Counted from the first letter of the stretch, positions 27,585-41,588 are shown. The stretch: DNA of 64,000 nucleotides from Lysinibacillus sp. (GCA_031181585.1 JAPSKP010000002.1:1-64000); one strand, 5' to 3'. Notes: a model not told the origin generated them from the sequence alone. Numbers and translations are program-made.

Positions 27585-28712
27585 TTATTCTTCGTCGTCG
27601 GCGTACAAATCGTACTCGATATCTTCATCATCCATTTGTGGAACGAACGTGCTTGTTTCGCTAGGATAAATGCCTAATTCACGGGCATCTGTTTCACTTT
27701 TAATATCAATTTTCCACCCTGTCAATTTTGCAGCAAGGCGGGCATTTTGACCACGTTTACCGATTGCAAGTGATAGCTGATAATCCGGTACAACAACTGT
27801 CGTTGATTTTTCCTCTTCATTTACCTGTACATCCAATACTTTGGACGGACTTAAAGCATTCGCTACAAAAACGATCGGATCTTCAGACCATTCAACGATA
27901 TCAATTTTCTCACCGTTCAGCTCGTTAACAATTGTTTGTACACGTGCACCTTTTGCTCCAACGCATGAACCGACTGGGTCTACTTCTTCATTATGCGCAT
28001 AAACCGAGATTTTTGAACGGTCACCGGCTTCACGGGCAATTGACTTAATTTCCACCGTACCGTCAAAAATTTCCGGTACCTCTTTTTCAAATAAGCGACG
28101 TAATAGGCCAGGATGTGTACGGGAAACGATAATTTGAGGACCTTTCGTTGTACGTTCCACTTTCGTGATGTAGACGCGGATATGTTCCTGCGGTTTATAT
28201 TGTTCCCCTTGAATTTGTTCATTTAATGGTAACGCGGCTTCGACCTTTCCAAGTGACAAGTAGATATTTCGTTGATCTTGACGCTCGATTGTACCAACAA
28301 CGATATCATCAACTGAATCTACATATTCCTCATAGATACGGCCACGCTCTGCTTCACGAACACGCTGCGTAACAACCTGCTTAGCAGTTTGAGCTGCAAT
28401 ACGGCCGAAGTTGCGAGGCGTTACTTCCTGCTCCACAACATCATCTACTTCATAAGCAGGGTTGATTGCTTTCGCATCTTCCAAAGAAATCTCCAGACGA
28501 TCGTCTTCTACTTCTTCCACAACATTTTTACGAGAATAAACAATCATAGAACCTGTATCTAAATTCAAGTCGACGCGCACATTTTGTGCCTGGTTGAAGT
28601 TGCGTTTATACGCAGTTACCAACGCCGCCTCAATCGCTTCGATCAATACTTCTCTCGAAATGCCCTTTTGCTGCTCCAGTGCCGTTAAAGCATCTAGTAA
28701 ATCACTATTCAT
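27585..28712 (-). CDS. nusA: Transcription termination/antitermination factor NusA
   Basis: RNA polymerase-binding factor that modulates pausing and intrinsic termination. 375 residues from ATG 28712 (MNSDLLDALTALEQQKG); the GTG at 28724 overlaps the AGGAG site and is not used. N-terminal polymerase-binding domain (1-125), S1 domain (about 130-200), two KH domains with VGACVGAKGAR-like VGSCVGAKGARV and AIGKRGQNARLA, and a short acidic tail instead of the proteobacterial AR repeats. The rimP stop lies within its binding site region. Confidence 0.97.
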   Translation of the reverse strand: MNSDLLDALTALEQQKGISREVLIEAIEAALVTAYKRNFNQAQNVRVDLNLDTGSMIVYSRKNVVEEVEDDRLEISLEDAKAINPAYEVDDVVEQEVTPRNFGRIAAQTAKQVVTQRVREAERGRIYEEYVDSVDDIVVGTIERQDQRNIYLSLGKVEAALPLNEQIQGEQYKPQEHIRVYITKVERTTKGPQIIVSRTHPGLLRRLFEKEVPEIFDGTVEIKSIAREAGDRSKISVYAHNEEVDPVGSCVGAKGARVQTIVNELNGEKIDIVEWSEDPIVFVANALSPSKVLDVQVNEEEKSTTVVVPDYQLSLAIGKRGQNARLAAKLTGWKIDIKSETDARELGIYPSETSTFVPQMDDEDIEYDLYADDEE

Positions 28713-28726
28713 TTTTGTTTTCACTC

Positions 28727-29212
28727 CTAAATTTGCTTATCTGAAAAGTCAATGGCATATCTCGCCTGTGCGACTTTTTCTTTTTCGATTTGTACATTTA
28801 CTTTGCGTGTTTTAATGCGGACTTCCATGGATAAGCCTTCCTCATTATATGCGGTTAAGTATCCTTGGAATTCTTTCATATCTTTGACTGGCTCATACGT
28901 TTTTACGTAGATGTACTTGCCTACCGCTTTTTCAAAATCCGTCTCTTTTTTAATCGGGCGCTCTGCTCCAGGTGACGATACTTCCAAATAGTAGTTTTGC
29001 TCAATCGGGTCTTTTTCATCCAATATGAGACTCAACCGTTCGCTCACTTGTGCACATTGGTCGATGTCAATTCCGCCTTCCGGTGTATCGACATACACAC
29101 GAAGAAACCAGTTGCGGCCTTCCTTTACGAACTCGATATCCACAAGCTCCAAGTTTAACTCTGTTGTAATGGGCGTTACCAATTCTTCGATCATTGACGT
29201 AACCTTGCTCAT
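28727..29212 (-). CDS. rimP: Ribosome maturation factor RimP
   Basis: Early 30S assembly factor. 161 residues; conserved ELVDIEFVKEGRNWFLRVYVD (split ELVDIEFVKEG / WFLRVYVD), CAQVSERLS and LEVSSPGAERP motifs. TAAGGAGG precedes ATG 29212. First gene of the nusA-infB transcript, driven by a promoter at 29476-29504 and a structured leader. Confidence 0.96.
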   Translation of the reverse strand: MSKVTSMIEELVTPITTELNLELVDIEFVKEGRNWFLRVYVDTPEGGIDIDQCAQVSERLSLILDEKDPIEQNYYLEVSSPGAERPIKKETDFEKAVGKYIYVKTYEPVKDMKEFQGYLTAYNEEGLSMEVRIKTRKVNVQIEKEKVAQARYAIDFSDKQI

Positions 29213-29475
29213 TATATCCTCCTTACGCCACCATTTTTCTCGTAATTAGAAAGACACATCTCGCCCCAAATAGAGCGAGATGATGTCCTTGCTTATGTAG
29301 AGAACAACGCAAAATTTGTCCTCTACTAAAACACAAATTCCACCATCAAGTGGTGAAATTCGGGTCTCAACAGCTGTTGTTTGTCATCGGAAATCTGCAT
29401 CCAGGCTCAGACAACAGAAAAGAGCGGGAGAAACCCACTCTTTTGCTGTGTACCTATCAACAAATTATTACATTT
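29213..29475 (-). ncRNA. Structured 5' leader of rimP (rimP-leader-like)
   Basis: About 260 bases between the promoter and rimP with three hairpins on the minus strand: AAAAGAGTGGG/CCCGCTCTTTT (29418-29444, one mismatch), a 10-bp stem with loop CTTGA (29336-29360) and the terminator-like stem at 29253-29287. A first hairpin with an AGAGTGGG arm is the shape I associate with the rimP leader described in Gram-positives; that name is given from memory. The order suggests transcription attenuation. Confidence 0.5.
29253..29287 (-). terminator. Terminator-like hairpin 40 bases ahead of rimP
   Basis: Stem GACA-CATCTCGC with GCGAGATG-TGTC, 12 pairs with one bulged base, followed by TTTCTAATT on the minus strand. 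A candidate attenuator in the rimP leader. Confidence 0.5.
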
Positions 29476-29504
29476 AGGATAGCATACCTTATTTCATAAT
29501 GCAA
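29476..29504 (-). promoter_or_regulatory. Sigma-A promoter of rimP-nusA-infB
   Basis: -35 TTGCAT (29499-29504), 17-base spacer, -10 TATCCT (29476-29481), about 265 bases ahead of the rimP start. Confidence 0.6.
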
Positions 29505-29612
29505 ATGAACATATTTTAACTTCTTTCGGCACACGTCTTCTATCTTTAAAAATGATGAAAGGAATAAGGATATGTCAGTCTCTTCAATTGGTCTCCTGCT
29601 GTCCAAATAAAA

Positions 29613-29627
29613 AAGGACGAAATCCCT
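29613..29627 (-). terminator. Weak terminator candidate after polC
   Basis: Five-pair stem AGGGA/TCCTT with loop TTTCG on the minus strand, running into TTTTTTATTT. About 60 bases past the polC stop. It lies within a larger pairing of GTCAGTC and GACTGAC arms (near 29636 and 29573). Confidence 0.4.
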
Positions 29628-29686
29628 GTACCGACTGACTGAGGCTCCTATTATGCTGAGACATAATTGATACCAGATTATCTTGC

Positions 29687-32600
29687 TTAGAATAGCGATA
29701 ATTGATTGGCATCCGGCATTCCATCCAGACAGCCAAGCTGATCCATATAATCGATCAATGTCTTCGATACACGGCCCCGGCGCTGTAGGTCTTCCTTCGA
29801 TAAGAACTCTCCTTGTTCGCGAGCGGCAACAATTTGTTTGGCTACGTTTGTACCTAGACCAGGAATGGCATCGAATGGAGGGATGAGTGTGTTGCCTTCG
29901 ATAATAAACTCACTTGCCTGCGAACGATACAAATCAACCTTTTGCAAGCTCATGCCGCGCTCACACATTTCAAGCGCAATCTCAAGGACTGTCATTAAGT
30001 TTTTCTCTTTCGTAGAAGCATCAAGCCCTTTAATAGCAATTTCATCGATTTTTTGGCGGATCATCGCTGAACCTTGTGTCATTGCAATCAAATCAAAATC
30101 ATCTGCACGAACCGTAAAGTAAGCTGCGTAGTAAAGAATTGGATAATGTACTTTAAACCAGGCAATACGCACCGCCATTAATACATAGGCTGCAGCATGG
30201 GCTTTCGGGAACATGTATTTGATCTTTTTACAAGAATCGATATACCATTCCGGTACTTTTTTATCGCGCATCTCTGCTTCCATATCTTCTGTAAGCCCTT
30301 TTCCTTTACGGACAGATTCCATAATTTTAAAGGCGAACGACGGCTCAAGTCCTTGATAAATCAGATAAACCATAATGTCATCCCGACAACCGATTACCTC
30401 TGACAGCACACATGTACCGTTTTGGATAAGCTCTTGTGCATTGCCGAGCCATACATCGGTACCATGGGATAAACCAGAGATCTGTACAAGTTCACTAAAC
30501 GTTGTCGGTTTTGTACTTTCAAGCATTTGACGAACGAACTTGGTACCAAATTCAGGAATTCCCAGCGTTCCTGTTTTTGTACCAATCTGCTCTTCAGTTA
30601 CGCCAAGTGACTCTGTTGTCGAAAAGATTTTCATGACTTCAGGATCATCAGTCGGGATTGTTTTTGGATCAATACCCGATAAATCCTGCAGCATACGAAT
30701 CACGGTCGGATCATCGTGTCCAAGAATATCAAGTTTTAAAATATTATCGTGGATTGAGTGGAAGTCAAAGTGTGTTGTTTTCCACTCTGCATCCTGAGCA
30801 TCGGCCGGATATTGCACTGGCGAGAAGTCGTAGATGTCCATATAATCAGGCACTACGATAATCCCCCCTGGATGCTGGCCAGTTGTACGCTTTACCCCTG
30901 TACAGCCTTGAACGAGACGATCTACTTCCGCATTGCGGAATGACAAGTTATTGTCGTTGGCATACCCTTTTACATAACCATAAGCCGTCTTTTCTGCAAC
31001 CGTACCGATTGTTCCGGCACGATATACATAGTCTTCCCCGAATAATACTTTCGTATAATTATGGGCTTGCGGCTGATATTCACCAGAGAAGTTCAAATCA
31101 ATATCCGGTACTTTATCTCCTTTAAACCCTAAGAATGTTTCAAACGGGATGTCCTGACCATCTTTTTTATAAGGAGTCCCGCATTTTTCACAATCTTTGT
31201 TCGGCAAGTCATAGCCCGATGCGACCGATCCGTCTGCAATGAATTCCGAATGCTTACAACTTGGACAGACATAATGCGGCGGTAATGGATTCACCTCGGT
31301 AATTTCCATAAATGTCGCGACAAGAGAGGAACCAACCGAACCACGGGAACCCACTAGATAACCATCTGCCAATGATTTTTTTACAAGTTTGGCGGAAATC
31401 AGATAGATTACACCGAATCCATGTCCCAGAATAGACTTTAGCTCTTTTTCAATCCGTGCCTGTACAATTTCCGGAAGTTCCTCGCCATAAATACGGTGTG
31501 CCATTTCATACGTAAGGTTCGTTACTTCATCATCAGAGCCTTCAATTTTCGGTGTATAAAGATCATCTTTAATCGGTTTGACATCACCAATCATATCCGC
31601 GACCTTCTGTGTATTCGTTACAACGATTTCTTTCGCAAGCTCCGGACCTAAAAATTCAAATTCCTGCAGCATTTCATCAGTTGTTCGGAAATGTACTTTT
31701 GGAAGCGGGCTTCGATTGAGCGGATTCGCTCCGCCCATTGAACCAATCAATATTTGTCTGAACTTATGGTCTGTCTCGTCTAAATAATGCACATTCCCTG
31801 TTGCACAAACTGGTATATCGAGCTTCTTCCCAAGCTTTACAAGGCGGCGGATAATATCTTCAAGATTCCATTCGTCATGCACGACGCCTCTATCAATTAA
31901 TGGTGAATATACCGGTTTTGGATGCACTTCAATGTAATCATAGAAGCGTGCCACCTTTTCAGCTTCTTCCGGTGTCTTGTTCATCATCACTTCAAATAGT
32001 TCACCATTTGAACAGCCTGAACCGACAATTAATCCTTGGCGAAGTTTCTTCAAATCAGAACGACGAATGCGGGGCACGCGGTAATATGTCTGCGTATGAG
32101 CAATAGAGACGAGCTTGAATAAATTTTTCAATCCGTCGTTATCTACCGCTAAAATTGTACAGTGGCTTGGACGTGCCTGCTTATATCCATCCGCGCCGCC
32201 TACATGGCCATTGAATTCATCATGATAAGCAATACCCAGCTCGGTCGCCTGCTTCATAAGATGAAGCAGCAGCTCACCTGTAGCCTCTGTATCATAGATT
32301 GCACGGTGATGCTGTGAAAGTTCAATATTGTATTTTTTCGTCAATGCTTTCAGATTATGAGCCTTCTGCCCCGGGTTCACAAGACGCGACAGTTCAACTG
32401 TATCAATAGCCGGATGCTCTACGCCCTCAATGCCTGCCTTCTTATACGCTACATATAAGAAGCCAAGGTCAAAGGAAGCGTTGTGGGCAACGACAATGGC
32501 GTCACCGATAAAATCATGAAATTCGGTAATGACCTGCTCAATATCAGGCTGGCCGACGAGCATATCATCTGTAATATGAGTAAGTTCAATAATTTTTGCT

Positions 32601-34009
32601 GTTAATTTTCGATGTGGATTTGCAAAACGCTCGAACCTGTCTACTATTTGGCCGTTTTGAATTTTGACGGCTGCAAGCTCGATAATCGTATCATAAACAT
32701 TGGAGAAACCAGTTGTTTCCACGTCGAATACAACATAGGTTGCATCTTCAAGGGCAATATGCTGCTCGGCATAAGCAATTGGTGCCCCATCGTCCACTAG
32801 ATTTGCTTCCATCCCATAAATGACCTTAATGCCGTTCTTTTTCCCCGCTGCATACGCATCCGGGAATGCCTGAACGACTGCATGATCCGTAATAGCAACA
32901 GCAGGATGCCCCCACTTTGCTGCCTGTCCAATCAGCTTATCAATTGGTGTCACAGCATCCATCTGGCTCATTGGGCTATGCATGTGCAATTCTACTCGTT
33001 TTTGGCCTTCAGGAGCTAGATCTTTCCGTGACTCTTTTTTAATTTCATTAATATCGCGTGCCATCATAACCATATCTCGGGCGAATGAATCGAACTGAAT
33101 AGAGCCGCGTACACGTACCCACATGCCTTTTTTCAATTGTTCCATCATCGCTACATCATCGTCTCCGCGTGAGAACATTTTGATGAGCATAGAATCCGTG
33201 TAGTCTGTCATTTTAAACTCTAGTAGTGCCCGGCCGCTTTTCAAAATTTTAATTTCGCTTGCAAATACAAAGCCTTCAAGAATGATGGAGCCTTCTTCTT
33301 CCACAATTGAACGAATCTCAGCCACTTCTGGATTTTTAATTGCCCCGCCTAATTGGAAAGGACGATCCTGAAGCACACCTGCTGGATTTTCAGCCTTCTC
33401 TTTTTCACGACGTTTGAAGTCTTCAAGCGCCTGCTGCGAGAACCGTTCCTCTTCCTGTCTGCGCTGCTCATAAAATGCTTTTTGCATGGCAAGCATTTCT
33501 TCGCTTGGATCTACCAGCTGAAAATCGATTGGCATTTGCGGAAAACCTAATGCTTGATATTCTTGGGTAATACGTTCTGCATATTTGGCCTTCAATTGCA
33601 TGTGCTGGATATCATGCTCGACATTTGCAACAATTTTATTACCCGTCCATATTGGAATCTGCTTTACAAGCTGATTGCGCAGCGGCGGTGACATATCATC
33701 GATTGCATCAATAACAGCCAGCCAGTAATCATGTACAAGCTGTTCTGTCACTTGTGGTGTGCGAGCCTCTACTGATAATGAAGCTTGAGCAATATGAGCA
33801 AACTTCTCCGCCATTCTGAGCTGCATCAATTGATAAACTTGGTACGGAAGAATTTGTTCGACTATAATGCCAAACTGCCATACTCGTCTTTTCTTATGAA
33901 CGGTCATTCGGGATAGTTCCCCACCTTCAAAAAACGACATATACACATCATCTGTCAGTTCAAGCTGTTGGAGCAGCAATTGAAAGCGCTCTTTAGCCTC
34001 TTGGGTCAC
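29687..34009 (-). CDS. polC: DNA polymerase III alpha subunit, PolC type
   Basis: Replicative polymerase of low-GC Gram-positives. From GTG 34009 it has 1440 residues: N-terminal domains (1-230), OB fold (about 235-325), PHP domain opening at VELHMHSP (about 339-346), an inserted DEDD exonuclease with FDVETTGF (about 428-435), then the zinc-binding CPSCKH...CEKCG and the polymerase palm with [11 protein letters not shown] 34009 has AAGGAGGGGG upstream and gives [15 protein letters not shown], which lines up with the B. subtilis N-terminus. An ATG at 34057 with GGGGG and the frame start at 34135 (inside proS) are less likely. Confidence 0.95.
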   Translation of the reverse strand: MTQEAKERFQLLLQQLELTDDVYMSFFEGGELSRMTVHKKRRVWQFGIIVEQILPYQVYQLMQLRMAEKFAHIAQASLSVEARTPQVTEQLVHDYWLAVIDAIDDMSPPLRNQLVKQIPIWTGNKIVANVEHDIQHMQLKAKYAERITQEYQALGFPQMPIDFQLVDPSEEMLAMQKAFYEQRRQEEERFSQQALEDFKRREKEKAENPAGVLQDRPFQLGGAIKNPEVAEIRSIVEEEGSIILEGFVFASEIKILKSGRALLEFKMTDYTDSMLIKMFSRGDDDVAMMEQLKKGMWVRVRGSIQFDSFARDMVMMARDINEIKKESRKDLAPEGQKRVELHMHSPMSQMDAVTPIDKLIGQAAKWGHPAVAITDHAVVQAFPDAYAAGKKNGIKVIYGMEANLVDDGAPIAYAEQHIALEDATYVVFDVETTGFSNVYDTIIELAAVKIQNGQIVDRFERFANPHRKLTAKIIELTHITDDMLVGQPDIEQVITEFHDFIGDAIVVAHNASFDLGFLYVAYKKAGIEGVEHPAIDTVELSRLVNPGQKAHNLKALTKKYNIELSQHHRAIYDTEATGELLLHLMKQATELGIAYHDEFNGHVGGADGYKQARPSHCTILAVDNDGLKNLFKLVSIAHTQTYYRVPRIRRSDLKKLRQGLIVGSGCSNGELFEVMMNKTPEEAEKVARFYDYIEVHPKPVYSPLIDRGVVHDEWNLEDIIRRLVKLGKKLDIPVCATGNVHYLDETDHKFRQILIGSMGGANPLNRSPLPKVHFRTTDEMLQEFEFLGPELAKEIVVTNTQKVADMIGDVKPIKDDLYTPKIEGSDDEVTNLTYEMAHRIYGEELPEIVQARIEKELKSILGHGFGVIYLISAKLVKKSLADGYLVGSRGSVGSSLVATFMEITEVNPLPPHYVCPSCKHSEFIADGSVASGYDLPNKDCEKCGTPYKKDGQDIPFETFLGFKGDKVPDIDLNFSGEYQPQAHNYTKVLFGEDYVYRAGTIGTVAEKTAYGYVKGYANDNNLSFRNAEVDRLVQGCTGVKRTTGQHPGGIIVVPDYMDIYDFSPVQYPADAQDAEWKTTHFDFHSIHDNILKLDILGHDDPTVIRMLQDLSGIDPKTIPTDDPEVMKIFSTTESLGVTEEQIGTKTGTLGIPEFGTKFVRQMLESTKPTTFSELVQISGLSHGTDVWLGNAQELIQNGTCVLSEVIGCRDDIMVYLIYQGLEPSFAFKIMESVRKGKGLTEDMEAEMRDKKVPEWYIDSCKKIKYMFPKAHAAAYVLMAVRIAWFKVHYPILYYAAYFTVRADDFDLIAMTQGSAMIRQKIDEIAIKGLDASTKEKNLMTVLEIALEMCERGMSLQKVDLYRSQASEFIIEGNTLIPPFDAIPGLGTNVAKQIVAAREQGEFLSKEDLQRRGRVSKTLIDYMDQLGCLDGMPDANQLSLF

Positions 34010-34080
34010 AATTTCCCCCTCCTTATTTTGAAAAAGAAAGGAAAGCACACATCGCATGCTTCCCCCTTTTTTTCTTTCTA

Positions 34081-35817
<1,737 letters not shown>

Positions 35818-35836
35818 TTAAGCATAATCAAATTTA

Positions 35837-35877
35837 GCTTTGGACGCTACTGTTATTAACACAAGAGCGCCCAAAGC
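35837..35877 (-). terminator. Hairpin between rasP and proS
   Basis: 12-base arms GCTTTGGGCGCT and AGCGTCCAAAGC with one mismatch and a 17-base loop, followed by TAAATTTGATT on the minus strand. A weak or partial terminator for the upstream rasP transcript. Confidence 0.45.
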
Positions 35878-35936
35878 CAGAAGAAAAGGACCTCGGACAA
35901 AGAGCCCGAAACCCTCTACATTCATTTAAAAATTAA

Positions 35937-37211
35937 TTAGAAGAAGAATCGTTGAATATCGTTCCATGTTACCACAACCATCAAGATCATTAAAAGAACG
36001 ATGCCTACAAAGTGTACAAGCCCTTCTTTTTCACGATTCATTGGTCGGCCGCGTACTGCTTCAAAACCGAAGAACAGAAGGCGTCCGCCATCTAATGCTG
36101 GCAGAGGAAGGAGATTCATGATCCCAAGGTTAATGCTCAGGACTGCTGCCCAGTGCATCAGACTGTAAATGCCGAATTTCGCTACTTCCTCCGTAGACTT
36201 GTAGATCCCTACTGGTCCAGATAAGTCATCAATGGAGAACTGACCTGTCACAAGCTTTCCAAGCATTTTTACAATCTGTACTGTCCACGTATAGGTATTT
36301 TCAGCAGCGTTAGGAATAGCTTGGAGCGGTGCTTTCTCATACGGAGTTTCATAAAGGACACCGATTTGACCGACCTTGCCTTCTTCTGACTCAACCGTTT
36401 TCGGTGTAATCGCTAACGGTACGGCTTGTCCTTCTCGTTCTACTACAAACTCAAGGCGGTTTCCTGGATTACGGCTAATTGTCTCGGACAATTCCTGCCA
36501 TGTAGTAATTTGTGTGCCATTGATTGATTTCACATAGTCACCGTCCTGCATTCCAGCTGCTCTCGCAGGACCATCATCTGTTATTTGTGTAATAACCGGC
36601 TCATACGTAGGAACCCCTTGGAATAAGCCGATAAGGATAAAAATGAAAAACGCTAGGATAAAGTTAAATAACGGACCCGCAAAGATCGCCATTGCACGCT
36701 GACCCACTGTTTTTGAATCAAATTGTCGATCGTATGGGGCAATAATTGTTTCCTTGCCATTTTCCACTATTACAGCTGTCCGCGATACTTGATAACGAAT
36801 TAGACGCTGTTCATCACTCTCATCATCCTCGTCATACCCTTCGATCCATAGCTCCTTATTCAAATCTGCACGCTCTACCTCTAAAAACACCACATTCGGG
36901 TGATGGTTGTTCTGATTTAAAATGATTTTTTCAACAACATTGTCTTCGTTTGTGACAAGCGCTACACGATATCCTGGCTGAAGCTCGACCGAATCAAAAT
37001 CTTCGCCCGCCATCCGTACATACCCTCCTATTGGAAGTAAGCGGATTGTATAGAGTGTATCGCCCTTCGTCATACTGAAGATTTTCGGCCCCATCCCGAT
37101 TGCAAATTCGCGAACCATAATACCCGCACGCTTTGCGAAAATAAAGTGCCCCAGCTCATGAAAGAATACGAGCGAGCCAAAAATGATTATAAATGCAATG
37201 ATTGTTTGCAT
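35937..37211 (-). CDS. rasP: Site-2 protease RasP (RseP/YluC)
   Basis: Intramembrane zinc protease that cuts anti-sigma factors and signal-peptide remnants. 424 residues, zinc motif HELGH at residues 18-22 inside the first membrane segment, a PDZ domain (about 205-290; ITQITDDGPARAAGMQDGDYV split after DDGP), and the distal NLLPLPALDGGR with the third ligand Asp. It also has a roughly 60-residue insertion (about 60-150) before the second membrane segment. GAAGGTGGG precedes ATG. Confidence 0.95.
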   Translation of the reverse strand: MQTIIAFIIIFGSLVFFHELGHFIFAKRAGIMVREFAIGMGPKIFSMTKGDTLYTIRLLPIGGYVRMAGEDFDSVELQPGYRVALVTNEDNVVEKIILNQNNHHPNVVFLEVERADLNKELWIEGYDEDDESDEQRLIRYQVSRTAVIVENGKETIIAPYDRQFDSKTVGQRAMAIFAGPLFNFILAFFIFILIGLFQGVPTYEPVITQITDDGPARAAGMQDGDYVKSINGTQITTWQELSETISRNPGNRLEFVVEREGQAVPLAITPKTVESEEGKVGQIGVLYETPYEKAPLQAIPNAAENTYTWTVQIVKMLGKLVTGQFSIDDLSGPVGIYKSTEEVAKFGIYSLMHWAAVLSINLGIMNLLPLPALDGGRLLFFGFEAVRGRPMNREKEGLVHFVGIVLLMILMVVVTWNDIQRFFF

Positions 37212-37247
37212 ACTTTCCCACCTTCACGAGCAAATTCCTGTACGATT

Positions 37248-38393
37248 TTATTTTACCATGTTCTGTACGCTTTTTCTCGTCTCGCTATCCACATGTAAAA
37301 TCGTTTCCAAATCCGGCAGCAGAATATTTTCATGTGTATCCATTATACGTTCAATACACTCTTCAATTTGTAAGAATGTTATTTTTTCCTGAAGAAATAG
37401 CGCAACGGCCGCCTCATTTGCCGCATTCATCGCTGTCAGCATCGTCCCACCTGCACGCCCAGCATCATATGCAAGCTTCAGTGCACGATAGCGGTCAAAA
37501 TCGGCTTCCTCGAAATGCAGCTTACCAATTTCAGCTAAATTCAATCGCTTTCCTCCAATGAGCGGAATTCGGTCAGGGAAAGTCAACGCATATTGGATTG
37601 GCACACGCATGTCCGGAGTACCCAGCTGTGCCATAACACTTGTATCATGATATTCAACCATCGAGTGAATAATGCTTTCCCGGTGTAAAAGTACATCGAT
37701 GCGGTCATATGGCATATCGAATAATACATGCGCTTCAATAACTTCTAGACCTTTGTTCATCATTGTCGCCGAGTCAATTGTAATTTTCGCGCCCATCGCC
37801 CAGTTTGGGTGATTGAGTGCATCCTTCACTGTCACCCCTTCTAACTCCGACCGTGTCCGGTCACGGAAAGAACCGCCTGAAGCCGTAAGAATTAAGCGTT
37901 CAATTGCTTTTGGATTTTCTCCATTCATTGATTGGTAAAGAGCCGAATGCTCGCTATCCACTGGTAGAATAGGTACGTCATACTTCTTTGCCTCTGTCAT
38001 GACAAGGTGACCGGCTGTTACAAGCGTCTCCTTGTTTGCAATTGCGAGAGTTTTGCCCATACGAATCGCTGCTAAAGTAGATTCCAAACCGACACTTCCA
38101 AGTACTGCGTTCAGCAGCACCGTTGTATCTGGATGAGTAGCAACTTCCACCAAGCCTTTTGTTCCGTATGTAAATTGCACATGCGGGAACTCTTTGGATA
38201 ACGCATGTGCATCAGTCTCTTCTTGTACGGAAACAAGTTCGGGGCTCAACTGTAAAATGATTTCTCTTGTTTTTTCAATATTTCTTCCTGATGAAAATGC
38301 AACGAGCTGAAATGCTTCCCGGTTTTCGGCGATAATATCAATCGTCTGCAAACCGATGGAGCCTGTTGCACCAAGCAAACTAATTTTCTTCAT
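37248..38393 (-). CDS. dxr: 1-Deoxy-D-xylulose 5-phosphate reductoisomerase
   Basis: Second enzyme of the MEP isoprenoid pathway. 381 residues; NADPH loop [10 protein letters not shown] (residues 8-17), metal/substrate motifs [10 protein letters not shown] and [11 protein letters not shown], and NPNWAMG-like [21 protein letters not shown] (split HPNWAMG / [12 protein letters not shown]). AAGGAG before ATG. Its product line leads to the undecaprenyl precursor made by uppS two genes away. Confidence 0.96.
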   Translation of the reverse strand: MKKISLLGATGSIGLQTIDIIAENREAFQLVAFSSGRNIEKTREIILQLSPELVSVQEETDAHALSKEFPHVQFTYGTKGLVEVATHPDTTVLLNAVLGSVGLESTLAAIRMGKTLAIANKETLVTAGHLVMTEAKKYDVPILPVDSEHSALYQSMNGENPKAIERLILTASGGSFRDRTRSELEGVTVKDALNHPNWAMGAKITIDSATMMNKGLEVIEAHVLFDMPYDRIDVLLHRESIIHSMVEYHDTSVMAQLGTPDMRVPIQYALTFPDRIPLIGGKRLNLAEIGKLHFEEADFDRYRALKLAYDAGRAGGTMLTAMNAANEAAVALFLQEKITFLQIEECIERIMDTHENILLPDLETILHVDSETRKSVQNMVK

Positions 38394-38410
38394 TACGGAG
38401 GACTCCTTTA

Positions 38411-39205
38411 TTAGCTAACAAAATGCAGTAAGTTCAATAATGGTAAAACAAATAAAAGACTATCAAAGCGGTCTAAAATACCGCCATGACCAGGTAGGAT
38501 TGTACCTGAGTCTTTTACATCATAGTGGCGTTTGATGGCTGATTCCACCAAATCTCCCATCTGTCCAAACACCGAGCTGACGACCGCTACAATGATGAGG
38601 CCTGTCCAAGAAATATTAAACGGCGTAATAAATTGCATAATAATTGCTGCTACTACAGCAATTACGATCCCCCCTACAAATCCTTCTACTGTTTTATTCG
38701 GGGAAATGTCCGGCCATAACTTCCGTTTACCAAAGCTTCGCCCCGTGAAATAGGCACCTGAATCCGTCGTCCACACAATCAGCAGAGCAAAAACAATGTA
38801 CTCCAGACCAGCGCCGCGCGTCTCAATTAAATAATAAAAACCTACTCCAACATAAAGTGTGCTCAAGATAACAAATGCTGCATCATCGAAAGTGAAGTGA
38901 TTTTTCACTATAACAGAGTAGACTAACAGTAATACTGCTGCAATAAATAATAATTCTAGTTTCGAATAGGTTGTCCACGCCTGGATCTGCTCTTCCCAAC
39001 CATCAGGCATCATTAAAACAAAAGTGGCAAGTAGGCCTAGGATGCCCGGCACTGAGAAAATCGGCAGTTTTTTCATGCGTAATATTTCATATATGCCAAC
39101 TGCCGCAAGCGCATAAACTAACAGCGTAAACGGCAGTTTTCCATATATGACAAACGGGATAAAAAGAGCTGCTGCTACGACTCCCGTTATGATTCGTGTT
39201 TTCAC
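38411..39205 (-). CDS. cdsA: Phosphatidate cytidylyltransferase
   Basis: Makes CDP-diacylglycerol for phospholipid synthesis. 264 residues with about eight membrane segments and the C-terminal signature [20 protein letters not shown] (next residues GILDRFDS). Start is GTG 39205 behind AGGAGAAGG; it overlaps the uppS stop (GTGA). Confidence 0.96.
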   Translation of the reverse strand: MKTRIITGVVAAALFIPFVIYGKLPFTLLVYALAAVGIYEILRMKKLPIFSVPGILGLLATFVLMMPDGWEEQIQAWTTYSKLELLFIAAVLLLVYSVIVKNHFTFDDAAFVILSTLYVGVGFYYLIETRGAGLEYIVFALLIVWTTDSGAYFTGRSFGKRKLWPDISPNKTVEGFVGGIVIAVVAAIIMQFITPFNISWTGLIIVAVVSSVFGQMGDLVESAIKRHYDVKDSGTILPGHGGILDRFDSLLFVLPLLNLLHFVS

Positions 39206-39993
39206 TCTGTTCCTTCTCCTTTCAGCCCCCCATACCGACGATTCCGGTTCTGATATACATCAACAGCCTCTTGAAGACATGCCTCATCAAAATCAGGCCA
39301 TAATGTATCAGTAAACCAAAATTCCGTATAGGCAAGCTGCCAAAGCATAAAATTGCTCAAGCGGACTTCTCCACTCGTGCGAATTAACAAATCCGGTTCA
39401 GGGAGCTCTGCTGTCATTAAATAATCGGTTACCCGCTCTTCAGTTATATCTTCCATCGTAAGCGTCCCGGCCTGCACCTCTGCCATCATTGTTTTCATCG
39501 CTCTTACTATTTCATCCCGGCTGCCATAATTCATCGCAAAGTTCAAAATCAGTCCCGTATTGTCTTTTGTTGCCTCCATAGCAGCATCAAGCGCTTTTTG
39601 CGTATGTACAGGCAGCACGGCTTTATCTCCGATCATTTGAACCCGGATATTCAATTCCATCAATTCCGGTAAAAAGGAATTTAAGAATTGCCCTGGCAAG
39701 CTCATTAAAAATTCAACTTCCGTTTTTGGCCGTTTCCAATTTTCTGTGGAAAATGCATAAAGAGTTAATACTTGAATACCAATCTTACTCGCATAACGAG
39801 TCACTTTTTTTACGGTATTCATCCCCTCATGATGCCCTTTTATACGTGGCATGGCACGTTTTTTTGCCCAACGACCGTTCCCGTCCATAATAATTGCAAT
39901 ATGTGAAGGGATACATTCATCATTAACTAAGCCCTTTTGCTGATTCATCGTATTCTTCTTATGTGTTTTTTTGCCAAATAGCTTGTTAAACAT
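39202..39993 (-). CDS. uppS: Undecaprenyl diphosphate synthase
   Basis: cis-Prenyltransferase that builds the C55 lipid carrier for cell-wall synthesis. 263 residues, catalytic Asp37 in IAIIMDGNGRWAKKR, followed by GHHEGM and C-terminal LLIRTSGEVRLSNFMLWQLAY (split LLIRTSGE / RLSNFMLWQLAY). The N-terminus carries about 30 basic residues before the domain. TTGGAGGAG precedes ATG. Confidence 0.96.
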   Translation of the reverse strand: MFNKLFGKKTHKKNTMNQQKGLVNDECIPSHIAIIMDGNGRWAKKRAMPRIKGHHEGMNTVKKVTRYASKIGIQVLTLYAFSTENWKRPKTEVEFLMSLPGQFLNSFLPELMELNIRVQMIGDKAVLPVHTQKALDAAMEATKDNTGLILNFAMNYGSRDEIVRAMKTMMAEVQAGTLTMEDITEERVTDYLMTAELPEPDLLIRTSGEVRLSNFMLWQLAYTEFWFTDTLWPDFDEACLQEAVDVYQNRNRRYGGLKGEGTE

Positions 39994-40033
39994 CGTAACT
40001 CCTCCAACTGCTTCACATTAGGACTGCAAGTCT

Positions 40034-40062
40034 ATCATATCAAAAACGGCTAGGTGTGTCCC
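40034..40062 (-). promoter_or_regulatory. Candidate promoter of uppS-cdsA-dxr-rasP
   Basis: -10 TATGAT (40034-40039), 17-base spacer, -35 GGGACA (40057-40062). It lies after the frr terminator and about 41 bases before the uppS start. Confidence 0.45.
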
Positions 40063-40145
40063 TTTTTTCTTCAATGTTACATGAATCAAAATGGCGCTGT
40101 ATTTATGTATATCCCCTTGTGTAACCTTTTCACCTAACGATAGAA

Positions 40146-40171
40146 AAGACGCCCTGAGTTTAGGACGTCTT
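40146..40171 (-). terminator. Terminator of frr
   Basis: 10-bp stem AAGACGTCCT/AGGGCGTCTT with one G-U pair, followed by TTTTCTAT on the minus strand. About 60 bases after the frr stop. Confidence 0.8.
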
Positions 40172-40232
40172 AATCCATGAAAAGTTCTAGACTGTTTGAT
40201 ACGTACTTACATACCCAGTAAAGTCTATGCAG

Positions 40233-40789
40233 TTACACTGATAAAATTTCTTTTTCTTTTTCTTTTGCTGTCTCGTCCACTTTTGCAATGTACTCATCTG
40301 TTAATTTTTGGATATCATCTCCGTAACCACGTAGATCATCTTCTGTGATTTCGCCGTTTTTCTCCAATTTTTTCAGATCATCGTTTGCATCACGACGCAC
40401 GTTACGTACTGCAACTTTTGCTTCTTCTGCTTCTTTTTTCACTACTTTTACAAGCTCTTTACGACGGTCCTCTGTTAATGCAGGAATCGCAAGGCGGATG
40501 ACATTCCCATCATTTGTCGGTGTAATACCGATATCTGATTTCATAATGGCCTTCTCAATTTCACCTAGAATTGTTTTATCATAAGGTGTTATCACAAGAA
40601 GACGCGCTTCTGGTACAGATACACCAGCAAGTTGATTGATTGGTGTTGGTGCTCCATAGTAATCAACTGTAATACGGTCCAGCAGGGATGCACTAGCACG
40701 GCCAGCACGGATAGATGCTAGCTCACGACTGAATGCAGCCAATGATTTTGTCATTCTTTCTTTTGCTTGATCTAATACTTGTTTCGTCA

Positions 40790-40790
<1 letters not shown>
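40233..40790 (-). CDS. frr: Ribosome recycling factor
   Basis: Splits post-termination ribosomes with EF-G. 185 residues, the standard length; conserved [25 protein letters not shown] and the long three-helix bundle with [19 protein letters not shown] (19 residues) and AVRNVRRDA. Its binding site AGGAGG is in the last codons of pyrH and the ATG overlaps the pyrH stop (TAATG). Confidence 0.97.
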
Positions 40791-41527
<737 letters not shown>

Positions 41528-41588
41528 TTACTCATTTATTTAAAAGGAAATAGATTGCTATTTCGCTGTTTTCCATTCATTTCTTGAA

